Below are positions 32,809-40,782 of a stretch of DNA of 45,846 nucleotides, piece by piece. The notes beneath the pieces are model-generated. The model saw only the letters and a program-made list of their open reading frames with translations, did no database searches and was not told where the DNA came from. Numbering within the stretch: position 1 is the stretch's first letter; every line of letters begins with the position of its first letter. Source of the stretch: Phenylobacterium sp. (GTDB taxonomy: Bacteria > Pseudomonadota > Alphaproteobacteria > Caulobacterales > Caulobacteraceae); contig NZ_JAURWM010000237.1 in NCBI RefSeq assembly GCF_030654915.1, forward strand, positions 1 through 45,846, in the 5' to 3' direction. The position numbers and the translations under genes were made by a program.

Positions 32809-33180
32809 TCAGACCTCCACCTCTGGCTTGCGCTCATGCTCCGGCTTGCGCTCATGCATGAAGGCTTCGAGGTCGCGCTCCAGGAAATAGCTGAGGAAGG
32901 TCCGTATCGCGGCGATCGCCGCCAATTGGCCGATATCGTCCCAGGTCGGGGCGATGGCGGTCCGCACGATGTCGGCGGCCAAGGCGAACTCCAGCGACAG
33001 CAATATCCACGAGGCGAAGCGCACCCAGACGACGCGCTTGATCCCCTGCCCGCTCAACTTGTTCCAGCCCATCCCCAGGCGGATCAGCGCCTCTGCGGCG
33101 CCCAGCGCGACGACCAGCACCGTGGCCAGTTCACAGGCCAGGGCCACGGTCTCGACGACAATGTTCAGGAAGCTCTCCAT
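32809..33180 (-). CDS. DUF1622 membrane protein
   Basis: A 123-residue inner-membrane protein with hydrophobic stretches at about residues 5-27 ('IVVETVALACELATVLVVAL') and 50-70 ('FASWILLSLEFALAADIVRT'), and an amphipathic third ('AAIAAIRTFLSYFLERDLEAF'). This is the DUF1622 pattern. The charged C-terminus contains an exact 18-base direct repeat coding 'HERKPE' twice. It is the first gene of the DUF1622-DUF4337 pair and divergent from the sulfatase-remnant operon, with about 215 bases between them. No biochemical function is known to me. Confidence 0.85.
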   Translation of the reverse strand: MESFLNIVVETVALACELATVLVVALGAAEALIRLGMGWNKLSGQGIKRVVWVRFASWILLSLEFALAADIVRTAIAPTWDDIGQLAAIAAIRTFLSYFLERDLEAFMHERKPEHERKPEVEV

Positions 33181-33395
33181 GGCCCCACGGCGCCATGAAG
33201 GGCCTCGCGGCGAAATCGGGCGAAACCCCGAAGGCCGCCAGATCGACGCCTAGCCAGCCGCCGCCGCGATCAGGACCACGGGACTGCGGCGGACGTTCTG
33301 GGGCGCGCTGGCGGCCTGCCTAGGGTCCACACCTGATCCCTGCGACCGATGGTCCATGATGTCGTCGCCGCTCAGGACATCGAACGGAGACGACC

Positions 33396-33554
33396 ATGCC
33401 CGTGGGAAAGCCCAACATCCTCGTCATCTGGGGCGACGGCATCGGGATCAGCAATCTGAGTTGCTACGCGGACGATCCTCCGCGCCAGAAGGCCGCGAGC
33501 TTCACCATCGGCCAAATCATGGCGAAGATGGAAGCCAGCCTGGCGGGACAATAG
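33396..33554 (+). pseudogene. Arylsulfatase remnant with large in-frame internal deletion (52 codons left)
   Basis: ATG 33396, with GGAGA 7 bases upstream, opens a 52-codon frame. Its first half, 'KPNILVIWGDGIGISNLSCY', is the N-terminal metal-binding strand of an arylsulfatase. The second half, 'PPRQKAASFTIGQIMAKMEA', is what I recall as the extreme C-terminus of the same sulfatases (500 or more residues). The junction lies near codons 26-28. All of the catalytic centre, including the C-x-P/A-x-R site that formylglycine modification needs, is gone. The remaining frame ends 3 bases before the HAD gene, so start and stop signals and coupling have been kept. It may still be translated as a leader peptide. 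The downstream formylglycine-generating enzyme supports a former sulfatase here. Confidence 0.8.
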
Positions 33555-33557
33555 GCC

Positions 33558-34481
33558 ATGGCTCCACCGCTTGCCTCCTGGCGCTCCGGCCCGGCCCGTG
33601 ACGCCATCCTCGATTTCGTCGAGGCGGTGACTGCACAAGGCGGGGCGGACTTTGTCCCCCCGCCCGAGCGGATCGCGGTGTTCGACAACGACGGCACACT
33701 CTGGTGCGAGCAGCCGGTGCAGGTGCAGGTCGCCTTCGCCCAGGCCCGCCTCCATCAACTGGCCGACGCCGACCCGACGCTCAGGCGCCGCCAGCCCTAC
33801 AAGGCCTTCCTCGACCACGACCTGGCGACAATCCACACATTGGGAAAGCAGGGCGTCTTCGAAGTCGCTTTCGCGGCGCACTCCGGCCTCACCGTCGAGG
33901 CCTTCGACAAGCTGTCAAAGGCTTGGCTGGCGACGACCCTGCATCCCAAGTTCAAAAGGCGGTACACCGAACTGGTCTACCAGCCGCAGCTCGAATTGCT
34001 GGCCCATCTGCGGGAGAACGGCTTCAAGACCTTCATCGTCTCAGGCGGCGGCGCCGACCTCATGCGGTCCTTCGCCGAACAAACTTACGGGATCCCGCCA
34101 GAGCAGGTTGTCGGAAGCTCGGTCAAGACCGAGCTGAAGGAGATCGACGGCGAGTTGCAGCTCATGAAATTGGCGGAGCTGCAGAGCTTCGACGACCGCG
34201 AGGTGAAGGTGCAGAACATCGGCCTGCACATCGGCCGGCGCCCCATCCTGGCCTTCGGCAACTCGGACGGCGACCTAGCGATGATGCGCTACACCTTGTC
34301 GGGCGCTGGCCGGCGTCTGGCCCTACTGGTCCACCATGACGATGACGAGCGCGAGGTCGCCTATGATCGGAACTTCCGCCTCAGCCCTCTCGTCGAGGCG
34401 CTAGACAAGGCTGGCGACTACGGGATCACGGTCGTCAGCGTCGCCAAGGATTGGGCCGAGGTCTTCCCGCCAGGCGCTTAG
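33558..34481 (+). CDS. HAD-superfamily phosphatase-like hydrolase
   Basis: A 307-residue HAD hydrolase of the phosphoserine-phosphatase-like group. Motif I is 'IAVFDNDGTLW' with Asp43 and Asp45; motif II is 'TFIVSGGGADLM'; motifs III/IV are in 'RPILAFGNSDGDLAMM'. Such enzymes remove phosphate from small molecules through a phospho-aspartate. There is no signal peptide (the first residues are 'MAPPLASWRSGPARDAILD'), so it is cytoplasmic. It starts 3 bases after the sulfatase-remnant stop and is probably translationally coupled to it. HAD proteins of this kind often sit beside arylsulfatase and FGE genes; the shared substrate is not known. Confidence 0.86.
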   Translation: MAPPLASWRSGPARDAILDFVEAVTAQGGADFVPPPERIAVFDNDGTLWCEQPVQVQVAFAQARLHQLADADPTLRRRQPYKAFLDHDLATIHTLGKQGVFEVAFAAHSGLTVEAFDKLSKAWLATTLHPKFKRRYTELVYQPQLELLAHLRENGFKTFIVSGGGADLMRSFAEQTYGIPPEQVVGSSVKTELKEIDGELQLMKLAELQSFDDREVKVQNIGLHIGRRPILAFGNSDGDLAMMRYTLSGAGRRLALLVHHDDDEREVAYDRNFRLSPLVEALDKAGDYGITVVSVAKDWAEVFPPGA

Positions 34482-34558
34482 GACGTCAGGTGAGCACCCG
34501 AGGTCCGATAGGGGGATGGCCTGATCGCTGGCGGCCCGATAGCGTGGTCCTCTGAATC

Positions 34559-35530
34559 ATGTCCATCGCCGCCGCATCCCCCCCTGAACCGCAAACGCGC
34601 CCCGGCATGGTCTGGATTCCGGGCCGGACGTTTCGCATGGGCTCCGACCGGCACTATCCGGAGGAGGCCCCGGCCCGTGACGTGACTGTCGCCGGTTTCT
34701 GGATCGACCAGGCCCCGGTGACCAACCGCGACTTCAGGGCCTTCATCGAGGCCACCGGCTGGATCACCCAGGCCGAGATCGCACCCCGCGCCGAGGACTA
34801 TCCCGGCGCCGATCCGAGCCTGCTGACCCCCGCCTCTCTGGTGTTCACCCCGACCGACGGGCCGGTGGACCTGCGCAATATCGCCAATTGGTGGCGGTTC
34901 CTGCCGGGAGCCCAGTGGCGCCGCCCCTATGGACCAGACAGCTCGATCGAAGGGCTGGACGACCATCCCGTCGTCCACGTCGCCTGGAACGATGTCGTCG
35001 CCTACGCCGCCTGGTCCGACGCCGAGCTGCCGACCGAGGCCGAATGGGAGTTGGCCGCGCGCGGCGGGCTGGAGGACACCGAGTTCGCGTGGGGCGATGA
35101 GTTCACGCCCGGCGGTCAGCAGATGGCCAATACCTGGCAGGGCCAGTTTCCGTACCAGAACACCGTCGAGGACGGCTGGATCCGCACCTCGCCGGTCGGC
35201 GCCTATCAGGCCAACGGCTATGGCCTGGTCGACATGGTCGGCAATACCTGGGAGTGGACACAGGACTGGTGGTCGTCGCACGCCGCCGAAGCGCCCAAGA
35301 GCTGCTGCGCGGCTAGCCGGCCGCTCGCCGAGATCGAGACCGCCAGCATCGATCCGAACGACCCGGCGCGCATCACGCGCAAGGTGCTAAAGGGCGGCTC
35401 CCACCTCTGCGCGCCCAGCTACTGCCGGCGCTATCGGCCGGCCGCCCGGCACGCCCAGCCGATCGACACATCGACCAGCCACGTCGGCTTCCGCTGCGTG
35501 CGCAGGCCGCCCGCGGATCGGGCCTCCTGA
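34559..35530 (+). CDS. Formylglycine-generating enzyme (sulfatase-modifying factor family)
   Basis: A 323-residue SUMF1/FGE-type protein. It oxidises a cysteine in a C-x-P/A-x-R site to formylglycine, which activates sulfatases. Landmarks: 'GMVWIPGRTFRMGSDRHYPEEAP', read as 'FRMGSDRHYPEEAPAR', 'FWIDQAPVTNRDFRAF', 'HPVVHVAWNDVVAYAAW', 'LPTEAEWELAARGG', 'MVGNTWEWTQDWW'. The copper-binding redox pair is intact: Cys284 and Cys289 in 'GGSHLCAPSYCRRYR'. So the gene looks catalytically complete, unlike the broader FGE-sulfatase domain proteins that lack this pair. It is cytoplasmic, as for bacterial FGEs that modify nascent sulfatases. Its nearest sulfatase is only a remnant; an intact one must be elsewhere if this enzyme is still used. 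Confidence 0.92.
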   Translation: MSIAAASPPEPQTRPGMVWIPGRTFRMGSDRHYPEEAPARDVTVAGFWIDQAPVTNRDFRAFIEATGWITQAEIAPRAEDYPGADPSLLTPASLVFTPTDGPVDLRNIANWWRFLPGAQWRRPYGPDSSIEGLDDHPVVHVAWNDVVAYAAWSDAELPTEAEWELAARGGLEDTEFAWGDEFTPGGQQMANTWQGQFPYQNTVEDGWIRTSPVGAYQANGYGLVDMVGNTWEWTQDWWSSHAAEAPKSCCAASRPLAEIETASIDPNDPARITRKVLKGGSHLCAPSYCRRYRPAARHAQPIDTSTSHVGFRCVRRPPADRAS

Positions 35531-35610
35531 CAGGTTCGGAGCGGGTAACACCTGATCCTCGTCTCCACCGGCGCCCGACATGGTCGGGAAAACCCTGGTC
35601 GGAGCCTCCC

Positions 35611-36435
35611 ATGCCGAAGCGTATCTCAGCGGTTGTCGGCCTTGGCGCGGCCCTCCTCTTCCCTCTAGCGGCGCTCGCCGCCCTGCCGACAGCCGCCCTC
35701 GCCCAAGACCACGACAGCGCCGAACTGGCCAAGCAACTGTCCAATCCGGTCGCCAATCTGATCAGCGTGCCGTTCCAAGCCAACTATGACTGCTGCTTTG
35801 GGCCGGAGGACGCCGGCAAGTTCACGCTGAACATCCAACCGGTCATTCCGGTCAGCCTGAACGAAGACTGGAACGTCATCATCCGCACCATCGTGCCCGT
35901 GATCTGGCAGGACGAGACGGTCGCCGGCCAAGGAGACTCGTTCGGGTTCGGCGACGTCACCCAGAGCTTCTTCTTCACGCCGAAGAAGACCAAGGGCGGC
36001 GTCGTGTGGGGTGTCGGCCCCGCGATCCTCTACCCGCTGGGCAACGATGAGCTGGGAACCGAGAAGTGGGGCCTGGGCCCGACCGCCCTGGTACTGAAGC
36101 AATCGGGGCCGACGACGGTGGGCGTGCTGGTCAACCACATCTGGTCGGTAGCCGGGCAGACGAACCGCGACGACGTCAGCACGACCTTCTTGCAGCCGTT
36201 CTACGCCTACGCCTACCCCAACAGCACGACCGTCTCGATCAATCTGGAATCCACCTACGACTGGGAGCGCGACCAGTGGACGATCCCGCTGAACGCCGGG
36301 GTCAGCCACATTTACAAGGTCAAGGAGCAGCCGGTCTCGCTGGCGGTCCAGGGCCGCTTCTATCTGGAGCGTCCGGAGCAAGGCCCCGAGTGGGGCGTGC
36401 GGGTCGTCGCCACCCTGCTGTTCCCGAAGAAATAA
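35611..36435 (+). CDS. Outer-membrane transporter/porin-like beta-barrel protein
   Basis: A 274-residue exported protein. The signal peptide is long (about residues 1-31, 'LFPLAALAALPTAALAQ'). The mature part is rich in alternating hydrophobic/polar strands with 'NLISVPFQANYDCCFGP', 'WNVIIRTIVPVIWQDE', 'FGDVTQSFFFTPKK', 'GVVWGVGPAILYPLG', 'VSINLESTYDWERDQWTIP' and ends with 'ATLLFPKK', typical of a small outer-membrane barrel. It resembles the 'transporter / neuromedin U-like' family of uncharacterised outer-membrane proteins; substrate unknown. It follows FGE by 80 bases on the same strand and may be the outlet or uptake partner of the sulfatase operon, which is inference. Confidence 0.75.
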   Translation: MPKRISAVVGLGAALLFPLAALAALPTAALAQDHDSAELAKQLSNPVANLISVPFQANYDCCFGPEDAGKFTLNIQPVIPVSLNEDWNVIIRTIVPVIWQDETVAGQGDSFGFGDVTQSFFFTPKKTKGGVVWGVGPAILYPLGNDELGTEKWGLGPTALVLKQSGPTTVGVLVNHIWSVAGQTNRDDVSTTFLQPFYAYAYPNSTTVSINLESTYDWERDQWTIPLNAGVSHIYKVKEQPVSLAVQGRFYLERPEQGPEWGVRVVATLLFPKK

Positions 36436-36514
36436 CGCCGGGCGCGTGACTGGACCTCTTGAAATTGCGCAAAACTACACAACGTTCTCTGGTAGATTTT
36501 ACGGAGAACCGCTG

Positions 36515-37156
36515 ATGACCACGCTCGTCTTCGTCGCCCTGGCCCAGGGCGACCAACAGGCCGGATACACGGCCAGCTTCCCCGACCTGCCGCAGGTCAC
36601 CGCCAGCGGCGCCGACATGGCCGAACTGGTCGTCGGCGCCCGCGAGGCGGTTCTGAAAGAACTGCAGGCCATCGCCGACGATGGCCGCGAATGGCCCAAG
36701 CCGACACCGATCGAGGACGTCACCCACAAGCCCGGAGTCATCGCCTTCCTGGTCGACATCACCGTCGAGGACACGCCGGTGCGGGTGAACATCTCGATCG
36801 GCGAGCGACTGCTGAAGCGGATCGATCAGGGCGCCGAAGCGCGCGGCATGAGCAGGTCAGGCTTCATCGCCTCGGCGGCCCGCACCGCGCTCGGCGACCG
36901 ACCGGCGAGCCCCGGCGTCACCGACTTCGACGCCGTCGCCCGCAAGCTGCAGGACGAGTGGTCGGTGCTCGGCCGCAAGATCACCGACAGCCTCGGCCCC
37001 GACTCGGCGTTCAATCGCAACATGACCGAGTTCGACAACAAGGTGACCGAGACCATCCGCAAGACCGCCGACAACATCTCGGCGGCCATGGCGCGCCGGA
37101 AAGAGACCGAGGCGCGGGCCGCGCGCGACGAGGCCGCGCCCACGGCCGAAAGCTAG
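36515..37156 (+). CDS. HicB-like protein with ribbon-helix-helix domain and C-terminal extension, no HicA partner
   Basis: A 213-residue protein from ATG 36515 (GGAGA upstream; the frame is open from 36446). The N-terminal part has the partial RNase-H HicB fold ('ASFPDLPQVTASGADMAELVVGAREAV'-type, read as 'SFPDLPQVTASGADMAEL'). Next is a DNA-binding ribbon-helix-helix ('RVNISIGERLLKRIDQGA', 'GMSRSGFIASAARTAL', about residues 90-125). About 80 further residues rich in charged amino acids ('KLQDEWSVLGRKITDSL', 'TETIRKTADNISAAMARR') form a probable helix. HicB is normally the antitoxin of HicA. I find no small HicA frame beside it. It lies 6 bases before the DUF445 gene. It may be a solitary regulator rather than an antitoxin. 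Confidence 0.8.
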   Translation: MTTLVFVALAQGDQQAGYTASFPDLPQVTASGADMAELVVGAREAVLKELQAIADDGREWPKPTPIEDVTHKPGVIAFLVDITVEDTPVRVNISIGERLLKRIDQGAEARGMSRSGFIASAARTALGDRPASPGVTDFDAVARKLQDEWSVLGRKITDSLGPDSAFNRNMTEFDNKVTETIRKTADNISAAMARRKETEARAARDEAAPTAES

Positions 37157-37162
37157 CGGCGC

Positions 37163-38425
37163 GTGGGCTCCGCCGCGCTGGTCGCCGCCGCACGATCAAG
37201 CGACGACCTGAAGGCGCGCGAACTGAAGCGGATGCAGACCATCGCCACCGGCCTGCTGGTCGTGATGGCGATGGTCTTCGTCGCCGCCAGCCTGGCGGAC
37301 GACCGATGGCCATGGCTGGGCTATGTGCGCGCCTTCGCCGAAGCCGGCATGGTCGGGGCCTGCGCCGACTGGTTCGCGGTCACCGCCATCTTCCGCCGGC
37401 CGCTGGGCCTGCCGATCCCGCACACCGGCATCATTCCGCGCAACAAGGACCGGATCGGCCAGGCCTTGGGCGACTTCATCGCCAACAACTTCCTGACCGT
37501 CGACGTGCTCGACAGCCGGCTCAAGCAGCTGGAGGTCGCCCGCTGGGGCGGCGAATGGCTGCGCCAGCCGCGCCATGCGCGCCGCCTCGCCCGACGGCTG
37601 GCGAGCCTGTTGCCCGGCGCTCTGCGGGTGCTGCCCAAGGACATGCTGCGCGACACCGCCGCCTCGGTCGGCATGACCGCGGCCAAGGCTATTCCAGCCG
37701 CCCCCACCGCCTCCAAGATCTTGGCCGCCGTCTGGAACGAGGGCCGCTCCCAGGCCCTGTTCGACTGGGGGATCGACCAGCTCTCCGCCTACCTCGCCGA
37801 GCACGAGGAGGAGATCGCGGCCAATGTCGAAACCCGGTCCTGGAAGTGGATGCCGAAGTTCGTCGACAAGATGATCGCCGAGAAGATCACCAAGGGCCTG
37901 GCGCAGGTGCTGGAGGAGATGCGCGCGCCCGACCACCCCTGGCGCCAGGAACTGGGCGCGGCCATCGAGACCTTCATCGAGCGCCTGGCCCACGATCCCG
38001 AGCTGATCGCCCAGGGCGAGGCGCTGAAGCTGCGGCTGCTGCAGGACCCGCGCCTGCACGAACAGGCCCGCAGCGTCTGGAACGAACTCGAGGGCCGGCT
38101 CAGCACCGCCGAGAGCCCGATGATCGCCGAGCGGCTGGAGCAGATGCTGCTGGCCCTGGGCGAATGGCTGCACACTGAAGAAAGCGCCCAGGCGCGGCTG
38201 AACGAATGGGCGCGCATCCTGGCCCGCCAGGTCATCGCCCCCCGCCGCCATGAGATCGGCGGCTTCATCGCCCAGGTGGTGGCGAGCTGGGACACCAAGG
38301 GCGTCGTGGACAAGCTGGAGTTGCAGGTCGGCAAGGACCTTCAGTACATCCGCGTCAACGGCACCATCGTCGGCGGTCTTGTAGGCCTTGTCATCTATAC
38401 GTTGAGCCAAGCCCTGAACCTCTAG
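37163..38425 (+). CDS. DUF445 membrane protein
   Basis: A 420-residue protein of the DUF445 family. An N-terminal membrane helix ('IATGLLVVMAMVFVAASL', residues 26-43) is followed by 'AEAGMVGACADWFAVTAIFRRPLGLPIPHTG' (in pieces 'GACADWFAVTAIFR' and 'PHTGIIPRNKDRIG'), the family signature. A long helical region and a C-terminal helix ('RVNGTIVGGLVGLVIYTLSQAL') follow, so both ends lie in the membrane. The start is a GTG at 37163; ATG 37232, just before the first helix, is possible. Function is unknown; the family has been described as envelope-associated. It closely follows the HicB-like gene. Confidence 0.92.
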   Translation: MGSAALVAAARSSDDLKARELKRMQTIATGLLVVMAMVFVAASLADDRWPWLGYVRAFAEAGMVGACADWFAVTAIFRRPLGLPIPHTGIIPRNKDRIGQALGDFIANNFLTVDVLDSRLKQLEVARWGGEWLRQPRHARRLARRLASLLPGALRVLPKDMLRDTAASVGMTAAKAIPAAPTASKILAAVWNEGRSQALFDWGIDQLSAYLAEHEEEIAANVETRSWKWMPKFVDKMIAEKITKGLAQVLEEMRAPDHPWRQELGAAIETFIERLAHDPELIAQGEALKLRLLQDPRLHEQARSVWNELEGRLSTAESPMIAERLEQMLLALGEWLHTEESAQARLNEWARILARQVIAPRRHEIGGFIAQVVASWDTKGVVDKLELQVGKDLQYIRVNGTIVGGLVGLVIYTLSQALNL

Positions 38426-38449
38426 GCGCCGCGCAGCTAAGGCGCGAAT

Positions 38450-38473
38450 GCGTCGCAAAAACTTTTGCATCGC
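38450..38473. promoter_or_regulatory. Candidate Fur/iron-type operator upstream of the TonB-dependent receptor gene
   Basis: GCAAAA-ac-TTTTGC (38455-38468) is a perfect 6-base-arm inverted repeat, extended to GCGtcGCAAAA/TTTTGCatCGC with two mismatches. It lies about 58 bases before the receptor ATG, where a repressor of an iron-uptake gene would bind. No protein binding is shown by the sequence. Confidence 0.45.
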
Positions 38474-38526
38474 CACCAGGGCGTGCTAGTGCGACCCACT
38501 TGCAACTAGCTTGACCTGGAGCCGGC

Positions 38527-40722
38527 ATGTCCCTTTCTGTGTTCGCCAACGTTCTGATGCGGACCACCGCCGGCGCCTGCTTGGCGATGATGGGCGGCGC
38601 GGCCTACGCCGAGGCGGAAACCGAGGACAAACGCCGCAAGGCCCCCGTCGCGATCAGCGCTCAGAGCGCGGCCAGCGACGTCAATGACGTGGAAGCCGTG
38701 GTCGTCACCGCGTCGGGCTTCGAACAGCGCGTGGTCGACGCCCCGGCCAGCGTCACGGTCATCCCGCGCCTGGAGCTGGAGCAGATGCGGGCCACCAACC
38801 TGGCCGAGGTGCTGTCCACGGTCGAGGGCGTCGATATCGGCGGCGCGGTCGGCAAGACCGGCGGGCTGAACATCAATATCCGGGGCATGGGCTCGGACTA
38901 CACCCTGATCCTGATCGACGGCCGCCGCCAGAACACCGCCGGCAGCGTCACGCCCAACGGCTTTGGCGAAACCTCGACCAGCTTCCTGCCGCCGGTCGCC
39001 GCCATCGAGCGCATTGAGGTGGTCCGTGGGCCGGTCTCAACCCTCTACGGCTCCGACGCCATGGGCGGGGTGGTCAACATCATCACCCGCAAGATCGGCG
39101 AGACCTGGGGCGGCTCGGTCACCCTGGACGCCACCTTCCAGGGCGACGAGCAGTTCGGCGACCTCCAGGGCGGCAATTTCTACGCCAACGGCCCGATCGT
39201 TCGCGACCTGCTGGGCCTAGCCGTGCGCGGCAGCTTCGTGAACCGCGAGGCCTCCAACCTGACCTTCGAGAACACCACGGGCGCCGATGCGCCGGTGACA
39301 GGCTTTGGCCGCAGCTCGACCAAGAGCGAACTGCGCAACATCGGCGGGCGCTTGAACCTGACGCCCCACCCCGACCACGACGTCTGGCTGGACGTCGATG
39401 TCTCGACCCAGTGGTACGACAACAGCAAGGGCCAGATGGGCACCAACACCACCGCGGGCGGCTACGCCAATGCGCTGGAGTTCAACCGCGAGCAATACGT
39501 CCTGGCCCATGACTGGCGCACGCCGTTCGGCGTGATCGAGAGCAACCTCTCGCAGGCCAAGACCGAGACCATCGGCCGGATCATCCCCAATGGCGTGGCC
39601 GGCGCCGGCGGCGCGCGCACGCTCGAATCGACCAACACCATCTTCGACACCAAACTGTTCTCGCAGTGGCGCAACCACACCTTCACCGTCGGCGGCCAGT
39701 ACTGGGACGCCGAGATGGTGGATGGCGTCGCGCCCGAGACCTTCGAGCACCAGCAGTGGGCGGTGTTCGCCGAGGACGAATGGCGGTTCACCGACAACCT
39801 GGCCCTGACCCTGGGGGCGCGGCACGACGACCACAGCACCTTCGGCTCGCACTTCAGCCCACGCGCTTATCTGGTCTGGAACGCCAATGACAAATGGACG
39901 GTGAAGGGCGGCGTCAGCCAGGGCTTCAAGACCCCCCGGCTGGAACAACTGGCCAGCGGCATCAACGGCTTCGGCAACCAGGGTCGCCTGCCGCTGCTCG
40001 GCACCCCGACCCTCAAGCCGGAAACCAGCACCAGCACCGAGTTCGGCGTCTATTACGACAACCTCGCCGGCTTCAGCGCGAACGCCACGGTGTTCAACAA
40101 CACCTTCGAAGACAAGATCTCCACCGGCATCCCGGTCGCCAACTGCAGCGCCGGCCTCAGCCAGGCTCAGTACAACGCCGGCGTCGGCGGCCCGGCCGGC
40201 TGCGTCGATGTAGGGTTCTTCCCGAACTTCCCGACCTTCGGCCAGAGCGTGAACATCGACGAGGCGGTCACACGCGGCATCGAGACCTCGGCGCGACTGC
40301 GGTTCGCGCAGGATTGGAACCTCGGCGTCAACTACACCTACACCGACAGCGAGCAGAAGAGCGGCGCCTCGACCGGCAAGCCGCTGACCGACACCCCCAA
40401 GCACATGCTGAACGCCAACCTGCGCTGGGCGGCCACCGACCGGCTAACCACCTGGCTGCGCGGCGAGTATCGCAGCGAACGCTTCCGCTCCGACGCCGCC
40501 GTCCGCCAGGTCTGGGGCGACTACAAGGCCTACAGCCTGTTCCACGTCGGCGGATCGTTCCAGGTCACCCAGAACGTCACCATCAATGCGACGGTCTACA
40601 ACCTGCTGAACACCGACTTCGTGAAGCTTCTGCCCTACGGCTCGCCGGTGGCCTACGCCCCTGAGTACACCAACAACCAGGAGCCCCGCCGCCTCTGGAT
40701 CTCGGTGAAGGTCGACTTCTAA
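38527..40722 (+). CDS. TonB-dependent siderophore receptor (FepA-like)
   Basis: A 731-residue outer-membrane receptor. A signal peptide (residues 1-28, ending 'GGAAYAEAE') is followed by a TonB box region and the plug. 'VVVTASGFEQRVVDAPASVTV' (TonB-box/plug start), 'GKTGGLNINIRGMGSDYTLI', 'ILIDGRRQNTAGS', 'IERIEVVRGPVSTLYGSDAM' and 'GGVVNIITRK' match FepA/BfrA-type catecholate receptors. The 22-strand barrel ends with the terminal phenylalanine ('LWISVKVDF'), as required for assembly. The energy comes from TonB-ExbB-ExbD, encoded at 12.9-15.0 kb. A candidate iron operator lies upstream and a strong terminator downstream. The siderophore cannot be named from the sequence. Confidence 0.9.
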   Translation: MSLSVFANVLMRTTAGACLAMMGGAAYAEAETEDKRRKAPVAISAQSAASDVNDVEAVVVTASGFEQRVVDAPASVTVIPRLELEQMRATNLAEVLSTVEGVDIGGAVGKTGGLNINIRGMGSDYTLILIDGRRQNTAGSVTPNGFGETSTSFLPPVAAIERIEVVRGPVSTLYGSDAMGGVVNIITRKIGETWGGSVTLDATFQGDEQFGDLQGGNFYANGPIVRDLLGLAVRGSFVNREASNLTFENTTGADAPVTGFGRSSTKSELRNIGGRLNLTPHPDHDVWLDVDVSTQWYDNSKGQMGTNTTAGGYANALEFNREQYVLAHDWRTPFGVIESNLSQAKTETIGRIIPNGVAGAGGARTLESTNTIFDTKLFSQWRNHTFTVGGQYWDAEMVDGVAPETFEHQQWAVFAEDEWRFTDNLALTLGARHDDHSTFGSHFSPRAYLVWNANDKWTVKGGVSQGFKTPRLEQLASGINGFGNQGRLPLLGTPTLKPETSTSTEFGVYYDNLAGFSANATVFNNTFEDKISTGIPVANCSAGLSQAQYNAGVGGPAGCVDVGFFPNFPTFGQSVNIDEAVTRGIETSARLRFAQDWNLGVNYTYTDSEQKSGASTGKPLTDTPKHMLNANLRWAATDRLTTWLRGEYRSERFRSDAAVRQVWGDYKAYSLFHVGGSFQVTQNVTINATVYNLLNTDFVKLLPYGSPVAYAPEYTNNQEPRRLWISVKVDF

Positions 40723-40733
40723 GTCATGCTGGG

Positions 40734-40765
40734 CGCCTCTGGGGGTTCTCCCCCGGAGGCGTTTT
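40734..40765 (+). terminator. Rho-independent terminator of the receptor gene
   Basis: CGCCTCtGGGGG-ttct-CCCCCgGAGGCG forms an 11-bp stem with one mismatch, followed by TTTTC. It starts 11 bases after the stop codon. Confidence 0.9.
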
Positions 40766-40782
40766 CGTATGCCGAAAAGCGC

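Noticed and set aside
35531..35610. Shared 'CACCTGATCC' before the sulfatase remnant and the transporter gene
   Set aside because: Ten bases seen twice without symmetry or fixed spacing to the start codons; too weak to call a regulatory site.
36515..37156. A complete HicA/HicB toxin-antitoxin pair
   Set aside because: No small HicA-like frame with a dsRNA-binding fold lies on either side, so only an orphan HicB-like protein is claimed.
36691..38178. A 495-codon plus-strand frame overlapping the HicB-like and DUF445 genes
   Set aside because: It is in another frame of two recognised genes and is dominated by Arg, Gly, His and Pro.
37196..38476. A 426-codon minus-strand frame opposite DUF445
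   Set aside because: Antisense to a well-supported membrane protein. Codon-position mirroring explains its length.
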